Assembly (NCBI RefSeq): GCF_000622005.1
Contig: NZ_JHWV01000001.1
Span: 252,594 to 316,593 of the forward strand
Direction: 5' to 3'
DNA length: 64,000 nt
Source: Anaerovibrio sp. RM50
GTDB taxonomy: Bacteria; Bacillota; Negativicutes; Selenomonadales; Selenomonadaceae
In this document: in pieces, positions 25,375 through 34,594 of the stretch
Numbering within the stretch: position 1 is the first letter of the stretch
Layout of the letters: every line of letters begins with the position of its first letter
Position numbers and translations under genes: made by a program
The notes under the pieces: model-generated
What the model was told of the DNA's origin: nothing
Databases searched by the model: none
What the model saw: the letters and a program-made list of their open reading frames with translations, nothing else

Positions 25375-27333
25375 TTATTTAGCCATTAGTTCGGCGATCT
25401 TATTTGCAAAGTCAACTGGGTTCTCAGGCATAATCCCCTCTATAATCAGTGCCTGAGTATAGAGAAGGTCGCAATAATCCTTGAAATCCTGGCTGTCCTT
25501 GCCGGCAGAATGGAGGCCCTGCAAGCGGCTAAAGAGTGCGTGGTGCGGATTAATCTCCAAAATGCGCTTTGCCTTGAACATTGGATTATCCATAGCCGCA
25601 AAGGTATGCTCCATGGACAGGGACGGACCCTGGGCATCAGCCACAAGACATACAGCACTTGACTTCAAACGGGCAGAAATCTTAACCTCAGCCACCTTGT
25701 CAGCAAGAGCCTCCTTGATGTCCTTAATAAGGTCATCATTGGTCTTGGCCAGCTCCTCAGTTTCCTTCTTAACCTCCTGGGACTCAGCATCATCAAGATC
25801 AAGATCACCGCGGCTGATGGACTGGAATTCCTTGTCAGCATAAGTGCGGATAGCCTCAATGGCAAACTCATCCACCGGATCCAGAAGATAGAGAACCTCA
25901 ATACCCTTTTCCTTCAGAAGCTCCATCTGTGGCAGCTTCTCAATGGTAGACTGGTCGGTACCTGTAGCGTAGTAAATCTTCTTCTGGCTCTCAGGCATAC
26001 GCTCCACGTATTCCTTCAGGGATACATTTTTGCCCTCCTTTGAGGATACGAACAGCAGCAGCTCCTTCAGCTTGTTGATAATATCATTGCCGGTGAACAT
26101 GCTGTTATAGATACCAATCTTTAAGGACTTGCCAAACTCAGCCCAGAATTTTTCATAGCCCTCACGGTCCTTGCTGAGCTTTCTCTCCAGAGATTTAAGA
26201 ATGGTCTTTTCCATATTCTTGCCGATGGTCTTCAGCTCACGGCTCTGCTGCAAAAGCTCACGGGAAATATTCAGGGAAAGGTCAGGAGAATCCACCAGTC
26301 CCTTTACGAAGCCCAGATAATCAGGCAACAGGTCCTTGCACTTATCCATAATGAATACGTGACGGGAATAAAGCTGAATGCCTGGCTCATAGTCGGTGTG
26401 ATAAAGATTGAATGGGGCCTTGGACGGAATGTACAGGAGAGATGTATACTCCACAGTACCCTCTGCCTTGTTGTGGAATACCTCCATTGGCTCATCCCAC
26501 TCATGGAACTGGGTCTTCAGGAACTTGCTGTATTCCTCCTTGGTAATATCAGACTTGTTCTTGGTCCACAGTGGCTGCATGGAGTTAAGGGTACGAACCT
26601 CAGTCTTCTTGATCTTCTCTGCGCCCTCAATTTCCTTGCCCTCTTCATCGCGAGGAGTCTCCTCGGTCTCGAAGTTCATCTTGATTGGGTAACGTACATA
26701 GTCGGAATACTTCTTAACAAGGCTCTGGATATTCCAGTTGTCAGTGAAGTTTTCCTCGGCACTGTCCCCATAGAAATCCTTGCCAAGGGTAATAGTAATG
26801 GTGGTACCGCGGTTTTCCTTGTCGCACTCCTCCATGGTATAGGAGCCGTCACCGGTGGATTCCCAACGTACAGCATCCTTCTCCCCGGCCTTGCGTGTTA
26901 CAACGGTAACCTTTTCAGCCACCATAAAGGCAGAATAAAAGCCTACGCCGAACTGACCAATAAGGTTGTCGCTGAGTTCAGCATTGCCGGCATTTTCCTT
27001 TTCCTGCTTAAGCTGCTCCAGAAAAGCCCTGGTGCCGGACTTGGCGATGGTACCAAGATTTTCCACCACCTCTTCCCTGTTCATGCCGATGCCGTTATCG
27101 GAAATGGTCAGAGTATGGCTGTCCTTGTCCGGAATGAGGAAAATCTCATAGTCGTCATTGCCCTCCAGGATACTCTTATCGGTAAGGGAAGCAAAATGCA
27201 GCTTATCGATGGCATCAGAGGCGTTGGAAATCAGCTCACGAAGGAAAATTTCGTGGTTTGTATAGATGCTGTGAATCATCAGATTCAGCAGCTGTTTTGT
27301 TTCCGCTTGGAATTCATGGGTTTCTTTTGCCAT
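25375..27333 (-). CDS. htpG: Molecular chaperone Hsp90
   Basis: ATP-driven homodimeric chaperone, 652 residues. The N-terminal GHKL ATPase domain shows ELISNASDAIDKL, DNGIGMNREE, and GQFGVGFYSAFMVA. The middle domain has the catalytic arginine region LNISRELLQQSRELKTI, and the C-terminal dimerisation domain ends in ALIIEGIMPENPVDFANKI. No eukaryotic MEEVD tail. It is a single-gene unit behind a promoter and a perfect CIRCE element, so HrcA control is expected, unlike Bacillus subtilis htpG. Confidence 0.96.
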   Translation of the reverse strand: MAKETHEFQAETKQLLNLMIHSIYTNHEIFLRELISNASDAIDKLHFASLTDKSILEGNDDYEIFLIPDKDSHTLTISDNGIGMNREEVVENLGTIAKSGTRAFLEQLKQEKENAGNAELSDNLIGQFGVGFYSAFMVAEKVTVVTRKAGEKDAVRWESTGDGSYTMEECDKENRGTTITITLGKDFYGDSAEENFTDNWNIQSLVKKYSDYVRYPIKMNFETEETPRDEEGKEIEGAEKIKKTEVRTLNSMQPLWTKNKSDITKEEYSKFLKTQFHEWDEPMEVFHNKAEGTVEYTSLLYIPSKAPFNLYHTDYEPGIQLYSRHVFIMDKCKDLLPDYLGFVKGLVDSPDLSLNISRELLQQSRELKTIGKNMEKTILKSLERKLSKDREGYEKFWAEFGKSLKIGIYNSMFTGNDIINKLKELLLFVSSKEGKNVSLKEYVERMPESQKKIYYATGTDQSTIEKLPQMELLKEKGIEVLYLLDPVDEFAIEAIRTYADKEFQSISRGDLDLDDAESQEVKKETEELAKTNDDLIKDIKEALADKVAEVKISARLKSSAVCLVADAQGPSLSMEHTFAAMDNPMFKAKRILEINPHHALFSRLQGLHSAGKDSQDFKDYCDLLYTQALIIEGIMPENPVDFANKIAELMAK

Positions 27334-27372
27334 TATAAAGACTCCTTTATATAAAATTGTTATTGATAATTT

Positions 27373-27399
27373 TTAGCACTCCCAATACATGAGTGCTAA
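27373..27399 (-). promoter_or_regulatory. CIRCE operator (HrcA site) of htpG
   Basis: TTAGCACTC-N9-GAGTGCTAA, an exact nine-base inverted repeat with a nine-base spacer, matching the CIRCE consensus. It lies just downstream of the -10 box in the leader, the usual place for HrcA repression of groESL and dnaK operons. Confidence 0.95.
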
Positions 27400-27411
27400 C
27401 TCACAATTGCT

Positions 27412-27440
27412 ATAATACATCAAAAAGTCAAAAATGTCAA
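27412..27440 (-). promoter_or_regulatory. Promoter of htpG
   Basis: TTGACA (27435-27440), 17-base spacer, TATTAT (27412-27417) on the minus strand. Housekeeping type, with CIRCE positioned at the transcription start. Confidence 0.75.
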
Positions 27441-27446
27441 AAATAT

Positions 27447-27483
27447 AAGAAAAAAAGAACCTGTACTTTATCAGTACAGGTCC
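27447..27483 (-). terminator. Terminator of the secreted protein gene upstream of htpG
   Basis: ACCTGTACT-GATAA-AGTACAGGT stem followed by TCTTTTTTTCTT on the minus strand. Confidence 0.85.
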
Positions 27484-27500
27484 CCAAATTCAAATATCAA

Positions 27501-28238
27501 TTATTTCTTCTTTTTCTTTGGCAGCTTGGACAGCTCCAGGAACTCCTGATATTCAGAGGTTGGCCACTGCTTAAAGGTAGTAAGGGCAGCATTGTAGGTT
27601 GCCGCACCAACCGCGGAAAGCTCAGGGTTATCAATAAGCATTACCATGAAATGACCGCCAAACTCACCTGGCATATAGGTCTTTATCATCTGGTTCTCAG
27701 CTGTAACAGTGTCATCAAATTTACCATCGCCATCGGTATCTACCTCGAACTCTTTTGGAGTATAGCCGTAAATTCCATAGGTTTTTTCAGCCACCTCAAC
27801 CACGCGGCAGTTTACCAGCATAGACTTATTGGCAAAATTCTCCAGCAGGGTCTTACGCTCAGCATCGCTGACAGTTCCAATATTGGCCGGGAGATCTGCC
27901 TCCTCATAAGCGTTAATGAGAACAAGCCAGGCTTTTTTTACATTGTCAACATCGCCCTCAAAAATAAGGAGGTCACCCTTGGTTGTCTCATCAAACAGGC
28001 TGGCCGGAACCACATTCGGCTGGGTTGGGCACATAATGCTGTAGCCATAGCGTGTGCTGGTATACTTATACGGAAGCTCTACTGATACAACAGTACCACC
28101 ATTGGCATCCGCTGTCACTGCCTGTTCTGCAGGCGCTGCTGCCTCCTCAGCAGACACGGAAGACATAGCCGGTACCATGAGGAATGCCCCCATTACGGCT
28201 GCCATAAAACCTTTAACTAACACGTTTTTTATTTTCAT
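27501..28238 (-). CDS. Secreted protein of unknown function with a calcium-loop-like motif
   Basis: A 245-residue protein starting MKIKNVLVKGFMAAVMG with a signal peptide cleaved near SVSA. A short Glu/Ala/Pro linker is followed by a folded domain: TSTRYGYSIMCPTQPNVV opens like a surface or PsbP-like domain, and DTDGDGKFDD (about residues 170-179) fits an EF-hand-type calcium loop. The C-terminus is a poly-lysine tail. The start has GGGGGATAAT ahead of it. I cannot name a family with confidence. It is a single-gene unit with its own terminator. Confidence 0.7.
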   Translation of the reverse strand: MKIKNVLVKGFMAAVMGAFLMVPAMSSVSAEEAAAPAEQAVTADANGGTVVSVELPYKYTSTRYGYSIMCPTQPNVVPASLFDETTKGDLLIFEGDVDNVKKAWLVLINAYEEADLPANIGTVSDAERKTLLENFANKSMLVNCRVVEVAEKTYGIYGYTPKEFEVDTDGDGKFDDTVTAENQMIKTYMPGEFGGHFMVMLIDNPELSAVGAATYNAALTTFKQWPTSEYQEFLELSKLPKKKKK

Positions 28239-28339
28239 TATTATCCCCCACAATTCAATTAACATTTGAATCTTACTACGGTTATTCTAGTGGACTATTT
28301 TGAAAAAATGGTGAAAACCAAATTAAATAACCATTAGAA

Positions 28340-28810
28340 TCACACAATATATTCTATCAGCATTGTCAAGGCCTTGTCAGTAGTTTGTTTTTTTATTTCG
28401 GTGCGACTGCCCTTAAAAAGGTTTTTCGTGACGATTACTCCCTTTGGGCCGGCTACGGAAATATACACCAAGCCCACCGGTTTCTCCACACTTCCTCCAC
28501 CTGGTCCTGCAATTCCCGTTATGCCAACGCCGATATCAGCACCTATTCTCCCCCTGACTCCACCTGACATTTCCCTTGCCGTCTGTTCACTAACTGCGCC
28601 AAACTGTTTCAGGGTTTCTGCCTTCACTCCCAGATGGGACATTTTCACCTCATTGGTATAGGAAACTATTGAGCCCATAACGTAGGCCGAGCTGCCGGCC
28701 ACATCTGTAAGACGGCTGGTTAACAGCCCCCCCGTACATGACTCGGCACAGGCTATGGTCTGATGGGAATCCAACAGGAGCTTTCCCACCTGTTCTTCCA
28801 GTAGCATCAT
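28340..28810 (-). CDS. pncC: Nicotinamide-nucleotide amidase (stand-alone CinA C-terminal domain)
   Basis: Deamidates NMN to nicotinic acid mononucleotide, recycling pyridine nucleotides. The 156-residue protein is the CinA C-terminal domain alone: IACAESCTGGLLTSRLTDVAG, GSIVSYTNEVKMSHLGV and GVGITGIAGPGGGSVEKPVG are all conserved. The N-terminal molybdopterin-like half of full CinA is absent. The ATG is 7 bases after the rimO stop, so the two are an operon. Either of two adjacent ATGs may be the start. Confidence 0.9.
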   Translation of the reverse strand: MMLLEEQVGKLLLDSHQTIACAESCTGGLLTSRLTDVAGSSAYVMGSIVSYTNEVKMSHLGVKAETLKQFGAVSEQTAREMSGGVRGRIGADIGVGITGIAGPGGGSVEKPVGLVYISVAGPKGVIVTKNLFKGSRTEIKKQTTDKALTMLIEYIV

Positions 28811-28817
28811 TATCCCC

Positions 28818-30143
28818 TCACTCTGCCAATTCTCCCACCAAATCCTCTGTAAACCCCTGAAGGATACGAACCTTCACCATATCCCCCACCTGGCTGGTGG
28901 TATCGCCTTCAATATATACAAGATCATCCACGTCATCCGCCTGACGATAGGAGCGTCCGTAAGGCATCCCTTCGTCGGTGTGCCCCTCCACCATTACATC
29001 CAGCACCTTTCCCACCAGTGACTCGTTAATCTCTTGGGAAATAAGGCTCTGAATGGCCTTAATCTCGTGGTATCTGTCCTGCATAACATCTTCAGCAATC
29101 TGGTCCTCCATTGTGGCGGCGGGAGTATCCTCTTCCTTGGAATATGTAAAGAAGCCCGCATGATCAAATCGCTGCTCCTGAACAAATTCCTTCAGCTCCC
29201 GGAACTGCTCATCAGTCTCCCCAGGGAAGCCCACAATAAAGGTGGAACGAATTACCACCCCCGGCACCCGCTCACGGAGCTTTTTCAGCAATGCCACAAT
29301 CTGCTCCTTGGTATCCGGACGGCGCATTTTTCTAAGCACATCATTGCTGGCGTGCTGCAACGGAATATCCACGTACTTGACAATCTTTTCTTCAGAGGCC
29401 ATCACCTCAATAAGCTCGTCATTAAGGAACCGTGGATAATTATAAAGGGTCCTGACCCACTTAATGCCCTCCACCTTGCACAGCTCCTTTAAAAGCTGGG
29501 CCAAACGGGGGGCACCGTATATATCATGGCCATAGTTGGTGGTATCCTGGGCAATTAGCACGATTTCCTTTACTCCAGTGTCCGCCAGCTGTTTTGCCTC
29601 CGCCACAATATCCTCCAGCTTACGGCTGCGGAACTTGCCGCGAATCAGCGGAATGGCACAGAAAGCGCAGCGATTGTTGCAGCCCTCGGCAATTTTAATA
29701 TAGGCCGTATGCTTCGGAGTAGTGGGAATACGTGGCACAGAGGCATCATAGATGGTCTCGTCCCCTTTTACCACCACACGGTTTCCCTTCAGAGTCTCGT
29801 CAATTACTTCAGTAACCCGGCCCCAGGCCTCGGTACCAATAATGCCATCTGCCTCCGGCAGCTCGTCCAAAAGCTCCTGGCCATATCTCTGGCCAAGACA
29901 GCCTGCAATAATAAGGCTCTTGCAATGGCCCTTCCCCGGCTCCTTGTATTGGGCCATATTTAATATCGTATTTATGGATTCCTCTTTTGCTGACTGAATA
30001 AATGCACATGTATTAACAATGAGAATATCAGCATCAGATGGATCATTTACCAGTTCAATCTGCCGTTCCTTAATAAGACCCAGCATAACCTCTGTGTCCA
30101 CAAGATTTTTGGAACAGCCAAGACTAACAAATCCTGCTTTCAA
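28818..30143 (-). CDS. rimO: Ribosomal protein S12 methylthiotransferase
   Basis: Radical-SAM enzyme adding a methylthio group to an aspartate of ribosomal protein S12. The N-terminal UPF0004 domain (VSLGCSKNLVDTEVM, VNTCAFI, GCLGQRY) and the radical-SAM EGCNNRCAFCAIP give the six cluster-binding cysteines; a TRAM domain follows from about residue 375. VSLGCSKNLVD favours RimO over MiaB. Length 441 is typical. It starts with TTG, six bases after GGAGG. Confidence 0.94.
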   Translation of the reverse strand: MKAGFVSLGCSKNLVDTEVMLGLIKERQIELVNDPSDADILIVNTCAFIQSAKEESINTILNMAQYKEPGKGHCKSLIIAGCLGQRYGQELLDELPEADGIIGTEAWGRVTEVIDETLKGNRVVVKGDETIYDASVPRIPTTPKHTAYIKIAEGCNNRCAFCAIPLIRGKFRSRKLEDIVAEAKQLADTGVKEIVLIAQDTTNYGHDIYGAPRLAQLLKELCKVEGIKWVRTLYNYPRFLNDELIEVMASEEKIVKYVDIPLQHASNDVLRKMRRPDTKEQIVALLKKLRERVPGVVIRSTFIVGFPGETDEQFRELKEFVQEQRFDHAGFFTYSKEEDTPAATMEDQIAEDVMQDRYHEIKAIQSLISQEINESLVGKVLDVMVEGHTDEGMPYGRSYRQADDVDDLVYIEGDTTSQVGDMVKVRILQGFTEDLVGELAE

Positions 30144-30168
30144 GCTTTACCTCCTAACGAAATCTGCT

Positions 30169-31191
30169 TTATCTACCAAATCTGACTTCCTTGAGCCAGC
30201 GGTCCAAAAACTGACGGCGGTCCTTTTCCAGATAATCTGCCAGTTGGTCATATAAAACCACATTTTTACCAGCGAACTGCTTGGCAGCCACAAGGGAGCC
30301 ATTGGCGGGCATGAAATAAAAGCCGTTATTCATCATGGCCAGCTGAGGCTCATCCGTCAGCATCCAATTAATAAATTCCTTGGCATTATCGCTGTTGGGG
30401 CAATTTATGAGAAGCCCGATTCCCGTAAGAGTATATGCGGTTCCCTCCTCGGGATAGATTATCTTCAATGGATAGCCGTCTCCAATATACCGCAGGGCCT
30501 CGCTCTGGACTACCACGGAAATATCAGCCTCCCCCATGCCGGTCATCCGGGCGGGGGTTGACAAATATTTGGCATACTGCACCACATGGGGATGAAGCTG
30601 TTTCATGTAATTCAGGGCATTATCCTCCCCGTTCTGGGCCACCATAAACATGTAGATATTGGCAGCATTGTCGGCAGCCATCAAATCAGTAATACCCAGA
30701 CGATAATTCTGCAATTGGCCCAGCTCCCTCCAGGAGGCCGGAACATGAGGCAGACGATGCATATAATCCGTATTTATACAAAATACCACCGGGTCATACC
30801 ACAGACCTGTCCAAAAGCCCAATCCGTCCTTAAATCGGTCACTGACCACATCGCCATGCTCAGATAGATATGGCTGGAGCCACCCTTCACTGGCTGCCCT
30901 TCTCAATACGCGGCTGTCTGTCATTATCAGATCAGCCTTCCCCGTATCCTTGATCTTTTCTGTCAGTTCCTTCTCAGTCATGGGAACGAAATTAACCCGA
31001 ACCTTATGGCTTTTCTCATAAACCTCAGCCATGGCTGTTACATTCTCCGCCGGCAATGTGGTATAAACCACAATATTGCCCCGCAAACGGCTGTCGTCAT
31101 AGCCACTGCTATTGGTAAAATAAAGGGCACAGAATATGGAGGCTGCAATCATAAGGAAGGAAGTCAGGAGCAGCATTGAATATCTTTTCAT
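30169..31191 (-). CDS. Extracellular solute-binding protein of an ABC transporter (ferric-iron type)
   Basis: A 340-residue periplasmic binding-protein fold, type 2. An N-terminal hydrophobic segment (about 5-27) acts as signal or anchor; no lipobox cysteine at the usual place. IVVYTTLPAENVTAMAEVYEKSH is the opening typical of the iron(III)/thiamine/spermidine family (SBP_bac_6/8), followed by ADLIMTDSRVL and GLWYDPVVFCINTDY in the hinge region. No permease or ATPase gene adjoins, so the ligand and partner transporter are unknown. It lies upstream of rimO by 25 bases, possibly in one transcript. Confidence 0.8.
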   Translation of the reverse strand: MKRYSMLLLTSFLMIAASIFCALYFTNSSGYDDSRLRGNIVVYTTLPAENVTAMAEVYEKSHKVRVNFVPMTEKELTEKIKDTGKADLIMTDSRVLRRAASEGWLQPYLSEHGDVVSDRFKDGLGFWTGLWYDPVVFCINTDYMHRLPHVPASWRELGQLQNYRLGITDLMAADNAANIYMFMVAQNGEDNALNYMKQLHPHVVQYAKYLSTPARMTGMGEADISVVVQSEALRYIGDGYPLKIIYPEEGTAYTLTGIGLLINCPNSDNAKEFINWMLTDEPQLAMMNNGFYFMPANGSLVAAKQFAGKNVVLYDQLADYLEKDRRQFLDRWLKEVRFGR

Positions 31192-31242
31192 ATACTATAC
31201 ACCATCGATTCAGAAACACGAAAAATCGAAAATAAAGAACAC

Positions 31243-31299
31243 GAAATCTAGAGCGCATCTTCACTTTTCAGATTCGATTCGCTAAGATTTCATAGTAAA
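31243..31299. repeat. Palindromic intergenic repeat, type 2, copy 2
   Basis: Outer arms GAAATCTAGAGCG and CGCTAAGATTTC enclose CATCTTCACTTTTCAGATTC, followed by ATAGTAAAA. The core matches the copy at 11310-11368. It fills the gap between ftsZ and the solute-binding protein, next to the ftsZ terminator. Confidence 0.65.
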
Positions 31300-31332
31300 A
31301 ATCCTGCAAGGAAATGAAACACCCTTGCAGGA
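31296..31332 (-). terminator. Terminator of ftsZ
   Basis: Perfect ten-base stem TCCTGCAAGG / CCTTGCAGGA followed by TTTTTACT on the minus strand, marking the end of the division cluster. Confidence 0.88.
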
Positions 31333-31350
31333 CTTGCAATTTAAACTTAA

Positions 31351-32520
31351 TTATTTGTTTGAGCGCATCCACACCGGAATATCAATTCCGTTTGCCTTGT
31401 AGAAATCCTGCTTTGGAACGCCAATGTTGGCTGCATTTGCACCCTGATTGCCAAATACCGGAACTCTCATGCCAGATGGCTGACTCTGAGGCTGCTGTGG
31501 ACGAATTCCGTTAGGCATTGCCATGGTCTGGGCCTGGTTAGTCTGGTTGGCCTGCTCGGATTCAAAGTTGGTGGCTACAACAGTAACGCGAATGGTGTCC
31601 CCCATGGTGTCATCCACGGAAACGCCCCAAATGATATTGGCATCCGGATGAGCCTCGGCAGTAATGCTCTGGCTGGCCTCGTTAAGCTCCATCATATTAA
31701 GGTGGGAGGTCTCACCAACAAAGTTGATAATAACGCCTCTTGCACCACTTACAGAAACCTCCAGCAATGGAGAGTTAACTGCCTCGCGAAGGGCAGCCAT
31801 AGGAGCGTTGTCACCGGAAGCCTCGCCGATACCCATAAGTGCAGGACCTGCATTGCTCATAACGGCCTCAACATCGGCAAAATCCAGATTTACATAGCCG
31901 GATTCGTTGATAAGATCGGAAATGCTCTGTACACCCTGGCGAAGAATATCATCTACTTCCTTAAACGCATCAATAAAGGAAGTGGACTTGTCAATAATGT
32001 TCAAAACCTTCTCATTTGGAATGGTAATGATGGTATCAACACGCTGACGCAGTGCCTCTACACCAGCTTCAGCACGCTTGGAACGCATACGGCCCTCATA
32101 GGAGAACGGACGGGTTACTACACCCACGGTAAGAGCGCCAACCTGCTTGGCACACTCTGCCACCACCGGAGCTGCACCAGTACCGGTACCGCCGCCCATA
32201 CCAGCTGCGATAAATACCATGTCAGCACCCTGCAGTGCTTCCAAAATTTCCTCACGGTTTTCCTCAGCCGCCTTGGCACCAACCTCAGGGCGGGCACCGG
32301 CACCCAAACCGCGGGTAGCCTTTCCGCCTATCTGAATACGGGTAGAAGCCAAAGACTGCTGCAATGCCTGGGAATCAGTGTTTACGGCAATAAACTCAAC
32401 GCCCTTGACACCTGCATTAACCATGCAATTTACAGCATTGCTGCCGCCACCGCCGACACCAACAACCTTAATTACGGCCTTGTCATCATAATCATCAAAA
32501 TTGTCAAACTCTATTGGCAC
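31351..32520 (-). CDS. ftsZ: Cell division GTPase FtsZ
   Basis: Tubulin-like GTPase forming the Z ring. The 389-residue protein has [11 protein letters not shown] (about 21-31), the tubulin signature [11 protein letters not shown] (about 109-119) and the T7-loop region [12 protein letters not shown] Gln/Asn/Pro-rich linker leads to the terminal peptide [11 protein letters not shown], the conserved tail that docks on FtsA, SepF or ZipA. It starts at a GTG after GGGGG. Last gene of the cluster; ftsA, its usual neighbour, is missing, so the membrane anchor must be FtsA elsewhere or SepF. Confidence 0.97.
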   Translation of the reverse strand: MPIEFDNFDDYDDKAVIKVVGVGGGGSNAVNCMVNAGVKGVEFIAVNTDSQALQQSLASTRIQIGGKATRGLGAGARPEVGAKAAEENREEILEALQGADMVFIAAGMGGGTGTGAAPVVAECAKQVGALTVGVVTRPFSYEGRMRSKRAEAGVEALRQRVDTIITIPNEKVLNIIDKSTSFIDAFKEVDDILRQGVQSISDLINESGYVNLDFADVEAVMSNAGPALMGIGEASGDNAPMAALREAVNSPLLEVSVSGARGVIINFVGETSHLNMMELNEASQSITAEAHPDANIIWGVSVDDTMGDTIRVTVVATNFESEQANQTNQAQTMAMPNGIRPQQPQSQPSGMRVPVFGNQGANAANIGVPKQDFYKANGIDIPVWMRSNK

Positions 32521-32630
32521 TCAAAAAACCCCCACGTATATACTTTAACTCAGAAATATTATTTACATAATCATACATGGAACATTATACCATTTATCAA
32601 TTATAAAATCCATAGTTTGATCATCCGAAA

Positions 32631-32963
32631 TTAATGCTTTTTAAGCAAATGCTGGCGGATAAACCCAAGGTTATTAAAAATTCTTAAGCCAAAAGCTAAC
32701 AGAGCAACAAAATATAAATCAATTCCCAGCCTGTCACCCACATATACCAAGAATGCAGCCATTAAAGAATTTGTGAAAAATCCGGAAATAAAAATCTTGT
32801 CATCAAAATTGCCGCTGCAGGCAGCCTTAATACCGCCGAATACTGAATCCAGGCAGGCCATTAGGGCAACAGAAAAGAGGCTGGAATAGCCTGCGGGAAT
32901 GCCAAATGGAACCAAAAAGCCCAAGGCTCCGCCAATAAGGAGGCCCACTACTGCGTAAATCAT
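32631..32963 (-). CDS. sbp: Small basic family protein (DUF1290)
   Basis: A 110-residue integral membrane protein with about four hydrophobic segments (2-20, 27-42, 58-75, 80-96) and a basic tail HLLKKH. It matches the Sbp/DUF1290 family, found near ftsZ in many Firmicutes; its role is unknown. Its start overlaps the DUF881 stop by four bases (ATGA), indicating tight coupling. Confidence 0.85.
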   Translation of the reverse strand: MIYAVVGLLIGGALGFLVPFGIPAGYSSLFSVALMACLDSVFGGIKAACSGNFDDKIFISGFFTNSLMAAFLVYVGDRLGIDLYFVALLAFGLRIFNNLGFIRQHLLKKH

Positions 32964-33655
32964 TTTGTCTCCTCCTCTTTGCTTGACCTGTTTGCCAGCT
33001 TGTATTTGGCCGTCGCCTTATACGCCGGAATCCACACGTTGTCCATTGGCTGAATGTTCAGGCTGATGCCCCATACCTTCAGGGAATCTGCCACACCGCC
33101 GCGCATATTAATGGCATTTGTCAAATTATCCTTGTCACCTATAGCTCTTATTTCAAAAGGAGGTGCTGAACGAACATTATTCACGGAAATAGTTGGTCCG
33201 GCGCAACGAATCTCAGAATTTGCCGTCAATCGCTGGCCATTGATGGACAAAGCCTCTGCTCCTGCGGCCCTAAGTTCATTCACGACCTTTAAAATATCCT
33301 CATCATGAACCAGATAAAGATTTGGGTCATTTTCCACCTTGGCCTTCTTGGCACTGTCATCAATGGTAATAACGATCCCCGGCCCCTCCAGCGGAGTCAT
33401 GCCGGAAATCATCATAATATCATCTGTAATTTTCTCTGATTTGGCATCGCCGGACATACCCTTCAAATCACGGTTTTCAGCCTCCAAGGCCTGATTTTCT
33501 GCCTCGGCCTGATGAAGTCTGGCCGCCAGCTCTTCCACACGCTGGGTTGGCTGGGAAGCCCTTATGTCCTCTGTACTCCTAAACTGGATAACCAGCATAA
33601 ATCCTAGAACCATGCAAACGCAGGCAATAGACAATCGCCCTTTCTCAAAATGCAT
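32960..33655 (-). CDS. DUF881 family division-cluster protein
   Basis: A 231-residue membrane-anchored extracytoplasmic protein: one N-terminal helix (about 8-25), a coiled coil (about 38-66, RVEELAARLHQAEAENQAL) and a DUF881 domain with GPGIVITIDDS, VNELRAAGAEALSINGQRL and IRAIGDKDNL. Relatives (B. subtilis YlxW/YlxX) sit in the same position by ftsQ. It overlaps the small basic protein gene and follows ftsQ by 19 bases. Confidence 0.87.
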   Translation of the reverse strand: MHFEKGRLSIACVCMVLGFMLVIQFRSTEDIRASQPTQRVEELAARLHQAEAENQALEAENRDLKGMSGDAKSEKITDDIMMISGMTPLEGPGIVITIDDSAKKAKVENDPNLYLVHDEDILKVVNELRAAGAEALSINGQRLTANSEIRCAGPTISVNNVRSAPPFEIRAIGDKDNLTNAINMRGGVADSLKVWGISLNIQPMDNVWIPAYKATAKYKLANRSSKEEETK

Positions 33656-33674
33656 TTTTCTCCTCCTATACCGA

Positions 33675-34589
33675 CTATTCCTTTAGCTTAATGGAATAGG
33701 AACCATCAAATCTGGCATCCACATACTCAATAGGATGCTTTGCCTGCTTAACCTCGCGATTGACACTTTCCGTAATATCCAGCTTTTTCTGAAGGCTGTC
33801 AATATGCCCCATCTTCAGCTGCACGGAACGGTTCATATACACTGTCACATTGGCAGGATCAGCAATATTTATCTCTGCAATGCCAATGGCTGTATCATGG
33901 CTCAGCTTGTCCAGATAGGCCAGAACCTTTGAAAGCTGCTCATTCTCCACAGTATCTCCTACGAAGAGATCAGCCACCTCCACCCCGCTGACAATTGGTA
34001 CAGGAATCTGGGCCAGGGTCCTGTGTGCATCCAGAACAATGCCACCCCGGCCGACCTCCAGATAGCCATAATCACATTTTATGATAGCCAACGGAACACG
34101 CTCCACCACTTGAATATCCAAGGAATCCGGAAATTTGCGTTTCACAATTGCCTGATCAATGCGAATATCCTTGGCCATGGTCTGCATGATTTCATCCGTG
34201 GCCAGCTGAAAGAGATTTTCTCCCATATTTATGCCGGATATCCGAACGATCTCCTCCTCACTAAGGTAGACATTGCCGTGAATATTTACATGTTTCAGCA
34301 CAAACACCGGGGACAGTGCAATGGCTATAAACGCCAAAAAAGCAGCCAAAAGCCCCAACACCCGAATCAAACCTCGACGAGTGATGATTTTGCGCTTGGG
34401 CTGGCCATTGGCTTCCTGCCTTGCCGATTTGCCCACATTTCCTCTGATTACAGTATTATCTATGGATTCTGCGGTAATGTTTTCATCATTTTCCGCCCTG
34501 ATAGATTCCCCTGCTATCAGCGGTTTATATTCCATTGTATTGTCAATTATTTCCTTGTTATCGGCATTATCCATGTCGTCAAAGTTCAT
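33675..34589 (-). CDS. ftsQ: Cell division protein FtsQ/DivIB
   Basis: A bitopic divisome protein, 304 residues. The cytoplasmic N-terminal part (1-85) is acidic then basic (KSARQEANGQPKRKIITRRG), followed by one transmembrane helix (about 93-113), then a POTRA domain (VFVLKHVNIHGNVYLSEEEIVRISG) and the FtsQ/DivIB domain with DIQVVERVPLAII. In other bacteria it links FtsL/FtsB to FtsW-FtsI. It is between ddl and DUF881. Confidence 0.9.
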   Translation of the reverse strand: MNFDDMDNADNKEIIDNTMEYKPLIAGESIRAENDENITAESIDNTVIRGNVGKSARQEANGQPKRKIITRRGLIRVLGLLAAFLAFIAIALSPVFVLKHVNIHGNVYLSEEEIVRISGINMGENLFQLATDEIMQTMAKDIRIDQAIVKRKFPDSLDIQVVERVPLAIIKCDYGYLEVGRGGIVLDAHRTLAQIPVPIVSGVEVADLFVGDTVENEQLSKVLAYLDKLSHDTAIGIAEINIADPANVTVYMNRSVQLKMGHIDSLQKKLDITESVNREVKQAKHPIEYVDARFDGSYSIKLKE

Positions 34590-34594
34590 TATTC

